The position numbers and the translations under genes are program-made. From assembly GCA_934630385.1 (NCBI GenBank), contig CAKTWE010000005.1, forward strand, positions 1 through 45,454: a stretch of DNA of 45,454 bases. Direction: 5' to 3'. This document shows positions 31,032 through 39,400 of this stretch, in pieces. The notes beneath the pieces are model-generated. The model was given only the letters and a program-made list of their open reading frames with translations. It made no database searches and was not told the DNA's origin. Source of the stretch: an uncultured Collinsella sp. (GTDB lineage: Bacteria; Actinomycetota; Coriobacteriia; Coriobacteriales; Coriobacteriaceae). Position 1 is the first letter of the stretch; the number at the start of each line of letters is the position of its first letter.

Positions 31032-32299
31032 GCGAGCTCCTCCTCAAAGTTATCGATCAGGTTGTTGCCCAAGCGGACGACGGCGGCGCGGGTGCGCTCG
31101 TCGGTCGCGGAAATCGCGGCGTCCTCCAGCTTGGCGCGGATGAACAGGTCCTCGGCGGCGCTTTGGTCAAGGCCGCGGCAGGCGAGGTAGAACAGCTGCT
31201 CGTCGCGGACGTGGCCGATGGTGGCACCGTGGTTGCCGGCGACGTCGTCCTCGTCGCACAGGATGACGGGGACGGTCTTGTTGTCGACGCCCTTGTTGGC
31301 CAACAGCACGGTTTCGCGCTCGGTGCCGACGGCACCCTTGCAGCCGTGCACGAGGTCGATGGTGCCGCGGTAGACCTTCTTGGACGTGCCGGTCAGCACG
31401 CCGTTGGCGTCGATCTCGCACTCGGTCTTGCGGCCGCGGTGGCGCAGCTCGTAGTTAAAGTCGCGCACCTGCTCGCGGGCGCCCAGGTAATCGGTATCGA
31501 TGGTCACCTTGGCGGTATCGCCCAGCAGATCGCCGGCAAGGCCAGTGGCGCTGGCGCCGGCACCCAGGACAGTGTGCTGCACGTTGACGCGCGCGCCCTC
31601 GTCCAGGAACAGGCCGGTGTCATCGAGTGCGATCCAGCTGTCGTCGAGCGTCTGCGTGCAGGTCACGTTGACGGTGGCGTACTCGTGGGCACACACACGC
31701 AGTACGGATCCCACGACACCCTCGCTGGCAACGGGGGAGTCCAGGGCGATCTGCAAGTCGAGCGTTGCCTGCGGGCGGGCGACGACATCGATAGCGGCGA
31801 TGGCCGCCGCGGCGTCGAAGCCGCTTACGCGCACGGTAACCGTGACGTGCTTGTACGCGGGCACATCGATAACGATGCGCTTGACGGCGTGCTCGGCCAG
31901 GTAGGTGTAGGCTTCTTCACCCATGCCGGTCTCGAAGGCCTCGGCGGGGGAGAGTTCCTCCTCGAGTTTGATGGCGCCGGCCTGGTAGACGGAGGTGGCG
32001 GGCACGTCGAGCTCGGTTTCGGGCGTGATGCGGGCACGATCGGCGGCATCACCGGGGGCAGCGGTACGGCGCTCGGGGAAGCGCTCGGCCATGGCTTCCA
32101 TGGCGGCGTCGAAGGCGTCGGCCGTACCGGCAAACTGCTCGTCCAGGCCCTCGACCTCAACGGCCTCGGCGGGAGCGGCGGCGAGCTCGTCAGAGAGCTC
32201 GAGCTTGGTCTGGTTCATGCGCAGCCAACCCCAAGTGGCGGCCGGCATCGCATTAACCTGCTCGAGCGTGGTTGCAGCGGTGTTGGTTTCCTGTTTCAT
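31028..32299 (-). CDS. sufD: SufD, Fe-S scaffold complex subunit
   Basis: SufD forms the SufBC2D complex with SufB and SufC, supporting iron entry and cluster assembly. The 423-residue product has a variable N-terminal region and a C-terminal beta-helix. The family-typical ending includes GTSKKVYRGTIDLVHGCKGAVGTERE, VILCDEDDVAGNHGATIGHVRDEQLFYLACRGLDQSAAEDLFIRAKLE. The conserved His of AGNHGATIG is present. It is more divergent than SufB, as usual. The start overlaps the sufB stop by one base (TAATG). Confidence 0.92.
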   Translation of the reverse strand: MKQETNTAATTLEQVNAMPAATWGWLRMNQTKLELSDELAAAPAEAVEVEGLDEQFAGTADAFDAAMEAMAERFPERRTAAPGDAADRARITPETELDVPATSVYQAGAIKLEEELSPAEAFETGMGEEAYTYLAEHAVKRIVIDVPAYKHVTVTVRVSGFDAAAAIAAIDVVARPQATLDLQIALDSPVASEGVVGSVLRVCAHEYATVNVTCTQTLDDSWIALDDTGLFLDEGARVNVQHTVLGAGASATGLAGDLLGDTAKVTIDTDYLGAREQVRDFNYELRHRGRKTECEIDANGVLTGTSKKVYRGTIDLVHGCKGAVGTERETVLLANKGVDNKTVPVILCDEDDVAGNHGATIGHVRDEQLFYLACRGLDQSAAEDLFIRAKLEDAAISATDERTRAAVVRLGNNLIDNFEEELA

Positions 32300-33711
32300 T
32301 ATCCGATCGCTCCTTCCATCTCGAGCTTGATCAGGTTGTTCATCTCGACGGCGTACTCAAGCGGCAGCTCCTTGGAGACCGGGTTGGCAAAGCCGTTGAC
32401 GATCATGGTGCGGGCCTCTTCCTCCGAGATACCGCGGCTCATCAGGTAGAACACCTTGTCGTCGCCGATACGGCCGATGGTGGCCTCGTGACCGATGTCG
32501 ACATTCTTGGCGCGGATGTCCATGGCCGGAATAGTATCGGAGCGGCTCTGATCGTCGAGCATGAGCGACTGGCAGCTCACGGTTGCCTTGGAGCCCTCGG
32601 CCTTAGGCGTGGCTACGATGGAGCTGCGGAAGGTTTGGATACCGCCGCTCTTGGAGATGCCCTTGGTCTCGACGGTCGCCGAGGTCTCGGGCGCGTTGAG
32701 CACGACTTTGCAGCCGGTGTCGAGGTTCTGGCCGGCGCCGGCGAAGGTGATGCCGGTAAAGCTCGAGCGAGCGCGGCGGCCGTTGAGTACGCTCATGGGG
32801 TAAAGGTAACCCACGTGGCTGCCGAAGGAGCCACTGATCCACTCGATGTCGCCGTCCTCGTCCACGCGAGCACGCTTGGTATTGAGGTTGTACATGTTTT
32901 TGGACCAGTTCTCGATGGTCGAGTAGCGCAGATGCGCGCGCTTGCCCACAAAGAGCTCGACGGCGCCGGCGTGGAGGTTTGCCACGTTGTACTTGGGCGC
33001 GGAGCAACCCTCAATGAAGTGCAGGTCGGCGTCGTCCTCGACGATGATGAGCGTGTGCTCAAACTGGCCGGCGCCCTTGGCGTTGAGGCGGAAGTAGCTC
33101 TGCAGCGGAAAATCGAGCTTGGTGCCCTTGGGCACGTAGACAAACGAGCCGCCCGACCACACGGCGCCGTGCAGGGCCGCAAACTTGTGGTCGGTGGGCG
33201 GGATGAGCGTCATAAACTTCTCGTGGATGAGCGGCTCCCACTGCGGGTCGTGCAGGGCCTCCTCAATGCCGGAGTAGACGATACCCATCTTGGACGCGGT
33301 GTCCTGCATGTTGTGGTAGACGAGCTCGGAGTCGTACTGCGCGCCGACGCCTGCCAGGTAGCTGCGCTCGGCCTCGGGAATGCCCAGGCGCTCAAAGGTG
33401 CTCTTGATGTCGTCGGGCACCGACTCCCAGTCGTGCTTTTGGTTGGTGTTGGGCTTGACGTAGGTGACGATGTTGTCCATGTCCAGGCCCTCGATGGAAG
33501 GGCCCCACGTCGGGTCCGGGAAACGGTTAAAGATCTCGAGGGACTTGAGGCGCAGGTCGAGCATCCACTGTGGCTCGTCCTTTTTGGCGCTGATCTCGCG
33601 CACGATGTCGGGCGTGATGCCGGCGTCGAGGCGCTCGAAACCCTCCTCGCCATAGGTGAAGTCGTAGAGGCTGCGGTCGATGTCCGCGACCTCGGTGCGG
33701 TTCTTGGTCAT
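32299..33711 (-). CDS. sufB: SufB, Fe-S scaffold complex subunit
   Basis: SufB is the main scaffold subunit of SufBC2D on which the nascent cluster is built. The 470-residue product is highly conserved: KKDEPQWMLDLRLKSLEIF, FVYVPKGTKLDFPLQSYFRLNAKGAGQFEHTLIIVEDDADLHFIEGCSAP, VELFVGKRAHLRYSTIENWSKNMYNL, and LMLDDQSRSDTIPAMDIRAKNVDIGHEATIGRIGDDKVFYLMSRGISEEEA. The Cys in IEGCSAP and the C-terminal Glu/His region include the assembly-site residues known in E. coli SufB. It lies 12 bases downstream of sufC. Confidence 0.96.
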   Translation of the reverse strand: MTKNRTEVADIDRSLYDFTYGEEGFERLDAGITPDIVREISAKKDEPQWMLDLRLKSLEIFNRFPDPTWGPSIEGLDMDNIVTYVKPNTNQKHDWESVPDDIKSTFERLGIPEAERSYLAGVGAQYDSELVYHNMQDTASKMGIVYSGIEEALHDPQWEPLIHEKFMTLIPPTDHKFAALHGAVWSGGSFVYVPKGTKLDFPLQSYFRLNAKGAGQFEHTLIIVEDDADLHFIEGCSAPKYNVANLHAGAVELFVGKRAHLRYSTIENWSKNMYNLNTKRARVDEDGDIEWISGSFGSHVGYLYPMSVLNGRRARSSFTGITFAGAGQNLDTGCKVVLNAPETSATVETKGISKSGGIQTFRSSIVATPKAEGSKATVSCQSLMLDDQSRSDTIPAMDIRAKNVDIGHEATIGRIGDDKVFYLMSRGISEEEARTMIVNGFANPVSKELPLEYAVEMNNLIKLEMEGAIG

Positions 33712-33723
33712 TGCGTCGCCCCT

Positions 33724-34524
33724 TTACGCCTGCTGCTCGGCAGCGGTGGTCTCGGCCTGGGCGCGCTGCTCGGCGGCCTCGCGCTCGAAGGTCTCAAAAC
33801 CGTTCTTATCGATCCAGGGGATGAGCGAGGCGTCATCCTCGCGCACGATATGGCCCTTGACCATAACGTGGACGCGGTCGACATTCAGGTGCTCCAGGAT
33901 GCGCGTGTTGTGCGTGATGATGAGCATGGAGCCGTCGCAGCTCTTGCGGTAGGCGTCCATGCCGTGGCTGACGGTGGACAGAGCGTCGACGTCCAGACCG
34001 GAGTCGGTCTCGTCCAGGATGGCAAGCTTGGGCTGCAGCAGCAGGAGCTGGAGCATCTCGACCTTCTTTTTCTCGCCGCCCGAGAAGCCCACGCCCAGCT
34101 CACGGTTGAGGTAGGAGGTATCCATGTTGAGTTCGGCCGCGAGCTCCTTGACGCGACGACGGAACTCCTTGCCCTTCATCTCCAGGCCTGGGCGGCCGGC
34201 GATGCTGGCGCGCAAAAAGCTCGACAGCGGCACGCCGGGGATCTCGACCGGTGCCTGAAAGCTCAGGAACAGGCCGGCGCGGGAGCGCTTGTCGGTGGTG
34301 AGCTCGGTGATGTCCTGGCCGTCAAAGACGATGCGGCCGTCGTTGACGGTATAGACGGGGTCGCCCATGACCAGGTGGCCCAGGGTGGACTTGCCGGCGC
34401 CGTTGGGTCCCATCAGCACGTGGGTCTCGCCGGCGGCGACGTTGAGGTTGACGTTGTGGAGGATGGTCTTCTCGTCCACGGAGGCGGTCAGACCTTCGAT
34501 GGAAAGCAGCGGATTTGCACTCAT
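33724..34524 (-). CDS. sufC: SufC, ABC-type ATPase of Fe-S assembly
   Basis: SufC is a cytoplasmic ABC ATPase that drives conformational change of SufBD. The 266-residue product has Walker A GPNGAGKS (39-46), the signature GFSGGEKKK (146-154), Walker B LAILDETDSGLD (167-178) and a switch His in IITHNTRIL. The Ala/Gln/Glu-rich tail (about 245-266) is a small extension. GAGGG before the ATG at 34524 supports this start over the one at 34554. It is the first gene of sufCBDSU, with the regulator divergent. Confidence 0.96.
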   Translation of the reverse strand: MSANPLLSIEGLTASVDEKTILHNVNLNVAAGETHVLMGPNGAGKSTLGHLVMGDPVYTVNDGRIVFDGQDITELTTDKRSRAGLFLSFQAPVEIPGVPLSSFLRASIAGRPGLEMKGKEFRRRVKELAAELNMDTSYLNRELGVGFSGGEKKKVEMLQLLLLQPKLAILDETDSGLDVDALSTVSHGMDAYRKSCDGSMLIITHNTRILEHLNVDRVHVMVKGHIVREDDASLIPWIDKNGFETFEREAAEQRAQAETTAAEQQA

Positions 34525-34564
34525 GCTGTCCCTCTCTGTATATGGTGTACTCATAGGTGTACTA

Positions 34565-34632
34565 AACCCTAGGAATCTTCTCGGAATAAAGTTACTATGG
34601 GTTCGGCGTTAGTCAAGGGAAAACCCGACTAA
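34565..34632. promoter_or_regulatory. suf / rrf2 divergent control region with inverted repeats
   Basis: AACCCTAG (34565-34572) and CTATGGGTT (34595-34603) form an imperfect inverted repeat, and TTAGTC (34609-34614) with GACTAA (34627-34632) a perfect one. Both lie in the 180-base spacer between sufC and the Rrf2-type gene and are candidate operators for that regulator. I cannot identify firm -35/-10 pairs. Confidence 0.4.
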
Positions 34633-34704
34633 TCCACTCGACTTTTCAGATTGTGGGACAAATTCATCGGAAGTGATTGTCCCCAGCGCTATGGAAGGGT
34701 TGGT

Positions 34705-35136
34705 ATGCTCATTTCTTCTAAGGGCCGCTATGCCCTCCGTTTGATGATTTATATCGCGGCGTTGGGCGACGCCGAAGGCAAGATCGCCCTGCGCGAGGTC
34801 GCCGACCGCGAGCATATCTCGCAAAAGTATCTGGAGCAGCTGGTTCGTCCGCTTATGAAGGCTGACCTGCTTAAGAGCGTGCGCGGCAAGGGCGGCGGCT
34901 ACATGATGGCCAAGGACCCGGCCGAGGTGCGCGCCGGCGACATCCTTCGCGCCGTCGAGGGCAGTACGGCCCCGGTGGCGTGCGATGGCATCGACAACAG
35001 CTGCACCCGTAGTGATCTGTGCTCAACGGTCAAGTTCTGGCGCGGCCTGGACGAGGTCATCGAAAAGTACGTCGACGGCGTGACGCTGGCCGACCTAGCC
35101 GCCGTCCCCGAGATAAATTTCGATATCAAGCTGTAG
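34705..35136 (+). CDS. Rrf2/IscR-family regulator of Fe-S biogenesis
   Basis: The 143-residue winged-helix protein starts MLISSKGRYALRLMIYIAA and includes REVADREHISQKYLEQLVRPLMKADLLKSVRGKGGGYMMAK. Three cysteines, Cys93, Cys100 and Cys106 (CDGIDNSC..C), match the [2Fe-2S]-binding triad of IscR except that the first gap is one residue longer. It probably senses Fe-S status and represses the divergent suf operon and itself. The ATG at 34705 follows GGAAGGG. It is followed after 11 bases by an HI0074-like gene in the same orientation. Confidence 0.9.
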   Translation: MLISSKGRYALRLMIYIAALGDAEGKIALREVADREHISQKYLEQLVRPLMKADLLKSVRGKGGGYMMAKDPAEVRAGDILRAVEGSTAPVACDGIDNSCTRSDLCSTVKFWRGLDEVIEKYVDGVTLADLAAVPEINFDIKL

Positions 35137-35147
35137 GGCTGGCTTTC

Positions 35148-35567
35148 GTGAAGTCGTACGAAGCTTTTGATTCGCGTCTGGCACTGCTGGAGACAGCTCG
35201 ATTCCAAGATTTCGACAACGACTATGTTGTCTCCGGATGTGCGTATATCTATGAGCAGGTTTTCGGTACCTCAATTACGCTCCTTAAGCGTCTACTCGAG
35301 TATGAGGGCGCCACGCTTGCCGCGTCGGGGTCTCCTCGTGCCATCTTGAAGGAGTCGTACCGATTCTACGACTTTATTGATGAGGCAGCCTGGCTAGATA
35401 TGCTCAGAGACCGCAATACGAACGTCCATATCTATGACAACAAGCTCGCTCAAGATTTGATTCAGCGCATCTTGAACGTCTATATTCCCGCTTTCTGTCA
35501 GTTGAGAGACGGGTTGATGGAGCGTTACGGCGAGCTTCTGCTGGCTCCCGACGACCAGTTTGTTTAA
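35148..35567 (+). CDS. HI0074-like nucleotidyltransferase substrate-binding protein (HEPN fold), orphan
   Basis: The 139-residue helical protein shows the HI0074/HEPN signature R-x4-H as RNTNVH (89-94), followed by IYD, and the family pattern SILKES.RFYDFIDEAAWLDMLRDRN. Such proteins normally pair with a minimal nucleotidyltransferase (MNT/HEPN toxin-antitoxin modules), in which HEPN is usually the RNase toxin. No nucleotidyltransferase gene is adjacent: upstream is the Rrf2-type gene 11 bases away, and downstream is a surface-protein gene. I chose the GTG at 35148, since the frame upstream overlaps the regulator gene. It could be a relic, a solitary RNase, or adopted into the suf regulatory operon. 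Confidence 0.78.
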   Translation: MKSYEAFDSRLALLETARFQDFDNDYVVSGCAYIYEQVFGTSITLLKRLLEYEGATLAASGSPRAILKESYRFYDFIDEAAWLDMLRDRNTNVHIYDNKLAQDLIQRILNVYIPAFCQLRDGLMERYGELLLAPDDQFV

Positions 35568-35609
35568 TTCCTTAAGATTTCGCAGAGGGTTGTTGCCGTT
35601 TACCGAGTT

Positions 35610-35625
35610 GTTGTTGTGCAACAAC
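35610..35625 (+). promoter_or_regulatory. Inverted repeat before the surface-protein gene
   Basis: GTTGTTG-TG-CAACAAC is a perfect 7-bp inverted repeat about 70 bases upstream of the ATG at 35695, in a position suitable for an operator. Confidence 0.4.
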
Positions 35626-35694
35626 GGGCGAGCTGTAATACTTAATTTCATCTTTGCAAACTGCACTTTAACTACACCAATGCAGGGAGGATCT

Positions 35695-37377
35695 ATGCAG
35701 CCCAAGCATTCTGCGATTGTTGCGGGCCTGACGCTGGCGCTTTCGTTTGGTGCCGTTGCCGCGCCTGTGACCGCTGTTGCCGAGGAGCCCGCGCCGGGTG
35801 TTGCCTCGGATGCCACCGATATCGATAAGGGCCTTTACACCCAGCAGTCCTTCTCGGGCGTTCTGCGCTCGGTCCAGGGTGTCTCGTTGGTTAACGTGAC
35901 CGACGAGATGAAGTACTTTAGCAAGTACGAGAGCCATGGCAACTATAACCAGGGCTTTTCGTATGGCGACGGCTATAACGCGCTGGGCTTTTACCAGTTT
36001 GACCGCCGCTGGTCGCTCATTCCGTTTATGAGGCAAGCCTATAACTACAATCCCGAGAAATACAGCATGCTTAAGGATGCGATTGATCGCGGGAGCGAGA
36101 TTTCCAACGCGGGCAATGCCATGTTCGAGAACGGTCAACTTACCGAGCTGGGCCGCATTGCGCAGGATGCCTTCTTGGGCGCCTACAACACTGATCCCGA
36201 GGAGTTCTCGGCGCTGCAGGATGCCTATGCATACAACTCCTACTATGCGGTGACTGAGTCGTGGCTCAAGAGTGCGCTGGGCATTGACATTTCCGGCCGC
36301 GCCGACTGCGTCAAGGGTATGGTCTGGAGTATCACTAACATGTGCGGCTCCTATGGCTGCCAGGATTTTTTCCGTTGGGCGAATCTTTCCAACGACATGA
36401 CCGACCGCGAGTTTGTGACGGCGCTTTCGGGCAGTGTGGTCAATAACGTGGCGAAAAAGTATCCGAACCAGTCCAAGTATCACCCCGGCTGGAGAAATCG
36501 CTACAGCAACGAACTCAAGGACTGTCTGGTCTATATTGCCGAGGACGAGGAGGAAGCGGCTAATAAGAACGAGACGGCCGATAAGAACGAAGCTGCTGAT
36601 AAGAACGCTGCAGCTGATAAGAATGAGGCGGCTGATAAGAAGCCTGCTGATTCTGAGGCCACTCAGACGCCTGGTACAAGCCAGACTCCTGAGGAGTCTC
36701 AGCCCCCGCAGAAGTCCGATGCTGATAACAACGAGAGCAATGGGGGCGAGTTGAACAAGCCTGCTACCGGTGGCGGTAGCAACAACACCGGCTCTCCCGA
36801 GTCCTCCAACGGTTCGACCGGCAATGGCTCTTCTAAACCTTCCAACGGTTCGAGCGGTTCCTCTGCCGGAGCCGGCTTTGGCTCCATGGTGGGGTCTTTG
36901 GTGACCGGTGCAAACAGCAGCTTGTCTTCGAACAAGAACAATGTCGGTCAGAACTCCGTGACGAAAACCGACGCCACGCAGGCCGACTCCAAGGACAATA
37001 AATCCGAGGATACATCTGAGAAGCCCGAAACGGATAAGGGTTCTGGTTCTGAGGAGAAAAAGGACGACTCCGAGGAGAAGGGCAACAAGTCCGGCGGTGG
37101 CAAGAACAATGGCGACCGCACCGACAGCGCTGGAGACAACAAGGAAAATACCGGCGACAACAAAGATAACAATAGTGGCGGCAAGAACGATTCTGGTTCT
37201 GGCAATGGTAATGCTGGCAATAATGGCGGCATCATGCCCAAGACGGGTGACCTCATCGTGATGGCTAGCCTTGCCAGCGCGAGCCTGGCTACGCTTGGTG
37301 CCACGTCCATCGTGAGCGGCAAGCATAAACTCGATCAGCAGCGTAAGGCTGCTGGGAAAGACGGTTCTGAGGAGTAG
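35695..37377 (+). CDS. Sortase-anchored surface protein with possible lysozyme-like domain
   Basis: The 560-residue protein has a signal peptide (about 1-29, AVAAPVTAVA) and a folded N-terminal region (about 55-280). It contains KYFSKYESHGNYNQGFSYGDGYNALGFYQFDRRW, where Glu79 followed by G..ALGFYQFD recalls the active-site pattern of lytic-transglycosylase/goose-type lysozyme folds. A six-fold DKNEAA-like repeat (about 285-315) and a long Asn/Ser/Gly/Asp/Lys-rich stalk follow. The end is a sorting signal: MPKTGD (514-519, an LPXTG variant with Met), a hydrophobic segment and a basic tail. GGGAGGA precedes the ATG at 35695. It is predicted to be wall-anchored and perhaps to cleave peptidoglycan; the enzyme assignment is inference. 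No sortase gene is in the window. Confidence 0.8.
   Translation: MQPKHSAIVAGLTLALSFGAVAAPVTAVAEEPAPGVASDATDIDKGLYTQQSFSGVLRSVQGVSLVNVTDEMKYFSKYESHGNYNQGFSYGDGYNALGFYQFDRRWSLIPFMRQAYNYNPEKYSMLKDAIDRGSEISNAGNAMFENGQLTELGRIAQDAFLGAYNTDPEEFSALQDAYAYNSYYAVTESWLKSALGIDISGRADCVKGMVWSITNMCGSYGCQDFFRWANLSNDMTDREFVTALSGSVVNNVAKKYPNQSKYHPGWRNRYSNELKDCLVYIAEDEEEAANKNETADKNEAADKNAAADKNEAADKKPADSEATQTPGTSQTPEESQPPQKSDADNNESNGGELNKPATGGGSNNTGSPESSNGSTGNGSSKPSNGSSGSSAGAGFGSMVGSLVTGANSSLSSNKNNVGQNSVTKTDATQADSKDNKSEDTSEKPETDKGSGSEEKKDDSEEKGNKSGGGKNNGDRTDSAGDNKENTGDNKDNNSGGKNDSGSGNGNAGNNGGIMPKTGDLIVMASLASASLATLGATSIVSGKHKLDQQRKAAGKDGSEE
36570..36641 (+). repeat. 18-bp tandem repeat encoding DKNEAA
   Basis: About four to five units of GATAAGAACGAAGCTGCT-like sequence encode DKNETA/DKNEAA/DKNAAA. 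The region is prone to copy-number change by slippage and would vary stalk length. Confidence 0.7.
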
Positions 37378-37411
37378 CCTCTCGGTTGCCAGATAACTAA
37401 AGAGTCGGGAC

Positions 37412-37445
37412 GGGGTCCGGTGCGAATGCATCGGGCCCCATTTTT
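37412..37445 (+). terminator. Terminator of the surface-protein gene
   Basis: GGGGTCCGGTGC (37412-37423) pairs with GCATCGGGCCCC (37428-37439) with two G-T pairs, and TTTTT follows at 37441. Confidence 0.85.
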
Positions 37446-37579
37446 GTTGCACAGCGATTTGTTATGCCCCCTCAAGGCCTTTGTTCCTACCGTTGCCCGA
37501 TGCCTTTGCGCGGAACCAGCGTTGCGCTTGAACTGCTCGCTACAATGGGCCTCGTCCTGCGTTTTAGGGAGAAGTTACG

Positions 37580-39376
37580 GTGTCTGAACAGGAGTATTGC
37601 AACAGTGCCGATACTTTTGGCGTACGGCTTGTCAACCATGTCGACGATGCGGTTTTGCCGGTCGGAGTGCATGATTTTTCCGATGCCCTTGGTTGCTGCA
37701 CGCTGGTTGACAAGACCATGTTTATTGCCGATGTGCTGGACTGCGACGCGTCCGTTGTGGTGTGCTGTCGACCCGAGGGCTTTGGCAAGAGTATGAACCT
37801 GTCGATGCTCAGGGCTTTTCTGGAGCGTTCCGCGGTCGGTCGCGCTGGTCAGAGTTTGTTTGTCGATGCTCAGATTTGGGATGCGGACGGCGGGCGCTAT
37901 CGGGACGAGTACGCTTGCTATCCGGTGATATCGCTGGACTTTTCTGGCGTCGCGAGGTGCGGCGCCAACGTCGTCGGCGTCGTGCATGACGCTCTTTCAG
38001 GTGAGTGCGCTCGCTTGCTGCCACTCTTGGAAGCTCCGGATTTAGCTCGAGACAAGGTGCGTCACATCGAACGCGTTGCGCGTGGCGCGGCGAGCGAGGA
38101 CGAGGTTGCCTCGGTGCTTGGCGTGCTCATTGAGCTGCTGGAGACGGCCTGCGATGAGCAGGTTGTTTTGCTCGTTGATGGGTACGATGCGGCGTGGTTG
38201 GGCCGTGCGAGCGCGTGGAACGCTTCCAGCGCCGATTCGGCGGAGCTATTTGATCGCGTGCTTTTCGAGGCCATTGCCACTGCGCGCGATTCGTTGCGGC
38301 TGACGTGTCTGATGGGGGAGTGTCCCGGCCCTGCCGAGGCGGCACTTTCTTCGCGCGGCTGCTCGTATTGTCTATCGACGCCGCTTTCGACCTGGTGTGA
38401 CCGTTGGTTCGGCTTTTCGGATGTCGAGGTCCAGGTTCTGTTGAATCATGCTGGGCGCGAGGAATACCTGGATGATGCGCGTGAATGGCTCGAAGGATAT
38501 CGGTTTGGCAGCGCCTATTGCTCGAGTCCGGCTCGTGTGATCGGTTTTCTGGACCGTGGCTGGACGGCGCCTGTGCGTGCCGATCTGTATGGGTATGCCG
38601 ATTGCCTGAGTAGGGTAGTTGCCGGGTGGAATCTCGACCGCCTTTCGGTCTTGTTCGATTTGCTCGAGGCCCATGGGTGCGTTGAGGTCCCGCTTTGTTT
38701 GGGCGCTGTGGGGCCAGAGGCCTCGCCTGACGATGGTATGTGGACAGCGCTGTATCTGTCCGGTTTTCTCACGACGGATATGACTGTGGAGCCGGAGCAT
38801 GGCGGTCGTCTCCGTGCTCTGCGGTTGCCCAATAACGAACTTCGCCAGGCCTTGCGTCTGGTGATTATTGAGTGGTTTGAGTGCGCTGCCGAAGACATTC
38901 GAGACGTCGATGCGTTTCGCGACGGGTTGTGCCGTGGGGACGAGGTTGCGGTGAGGCGGGCACTAAGCCGCATCCTGGGAGATGCGGGAATCGGTACGAC
39001 CGACCCAGAAGCGCCGCTGCCATATCACCTACTCTTGCAAGGACTCTGCTTTGGATTGCCGGGCTATGCCAATCCTGCCTCGAGGCGAAAGTGTGGCACG
39101 GATCGCTGGGACATCCAGGTTTTTCCTACGGGCGTCGTGCTCGACATGGCAGACACGATCGGCATGCTGGACGAGCGCCCGCTGATAACGATCAACTTGA
39201 TGTATGACCCCGATGTGGATGCGGTGGGGTTGGAATTGCTGGCCGTGCAGTCGCTACTCGACATAGAGCGCGACGGCATCGACGAAATCCGTGTGCCGCG
39301 ACCCGGCGTGGGTCGCATGCGCTGGGGGTTTGGATTTGACGGGCAGCATGTGGCTACGGTGTGCCAGCGGCTTTAA
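37580..39376 (+). CDS. AAA-ATPase-like / PD-(D/E)XK family protein with degenerate active sites
   Basis: The 598-residue product follows the AAA-ATPase_like plus PDDEXK_9 architecture: TLVDKTMFIADVL, then a P-loop-like RPEGFGKS (64-71; usually RPRRFGKT), NLSMLRAF, a Walker-B-like VVLLVDGYDAAWL (195-207), and a C-terminal nuclease-like domain. Two catalytic features look eroded. The Walker B position usually read as LIDEYD is VDGYD (Gly201). In the nuclease domain the E-x-K motif is not visible (ERPLITINLMYDP). This family is common in gut bacteria, often in many copies, and its function is unclear. The start is a GTG preceded by AGGGAGAAG. It may be an inactive paralogue. Confidence 0.78.
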   Translation: MSEQEYCNSADTFGVRLVNHVDDAVLPVGVHDFSDALGCCTLVDKTMFIADVLDCDASVVVCCRPEGFGKSMNLSMLRAFLERSAVGRAGQSLFVDAQIWDADGGRYRDEYACYPVISLDFSGVARCGANVVGVVHDALSGECARLLPLLEAPDLARDKVRHIERVARGAASEDEVASVLGVLIELLETACDEQVVLLVDGYDAAWLGRASAWNASSADSAELFDRVLFEAIATARDSLRLTCLMGECPGPAEAALSSRGCSYCLSTPLSTWCDRWFGFSDVEVQVLLNHAGREEYLDDAREWLEGYRFGSAYCSSPARVIGFLDRGWTAPVRADLYGYADCLSRVVAGWNLDRLSVLFDLLEAHGCVEVPLCLGAVGPEASPDDGMWTALYLSGFLTTDMTVEPEHGGRLRALRLPNNELRQALRLVIIEWFECAAEDIRDVDAFRDGLCRGDEVAVRRALSRILGDAGIGTTDPEAPLPYHLLLQGLCFGLPGYANPASRRKCGTDRWDIQVFPTGVVLDMADTIGMLDERPLITINLMYDPDVDAVGLELLAVQSLLDIERDGIDEIRVPRPGVGRMRWGFGFDGQHVATVCQRL

Positions 39377-39400
39377 GCGCCGAGGTGTTTCCGTTTTCCG

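Noticed and set aside
32272..34572. 766-codon plus-strand frame opposite sufB and sufC
   Set aside because: Antisense shadow of two unmistakable suf genes.
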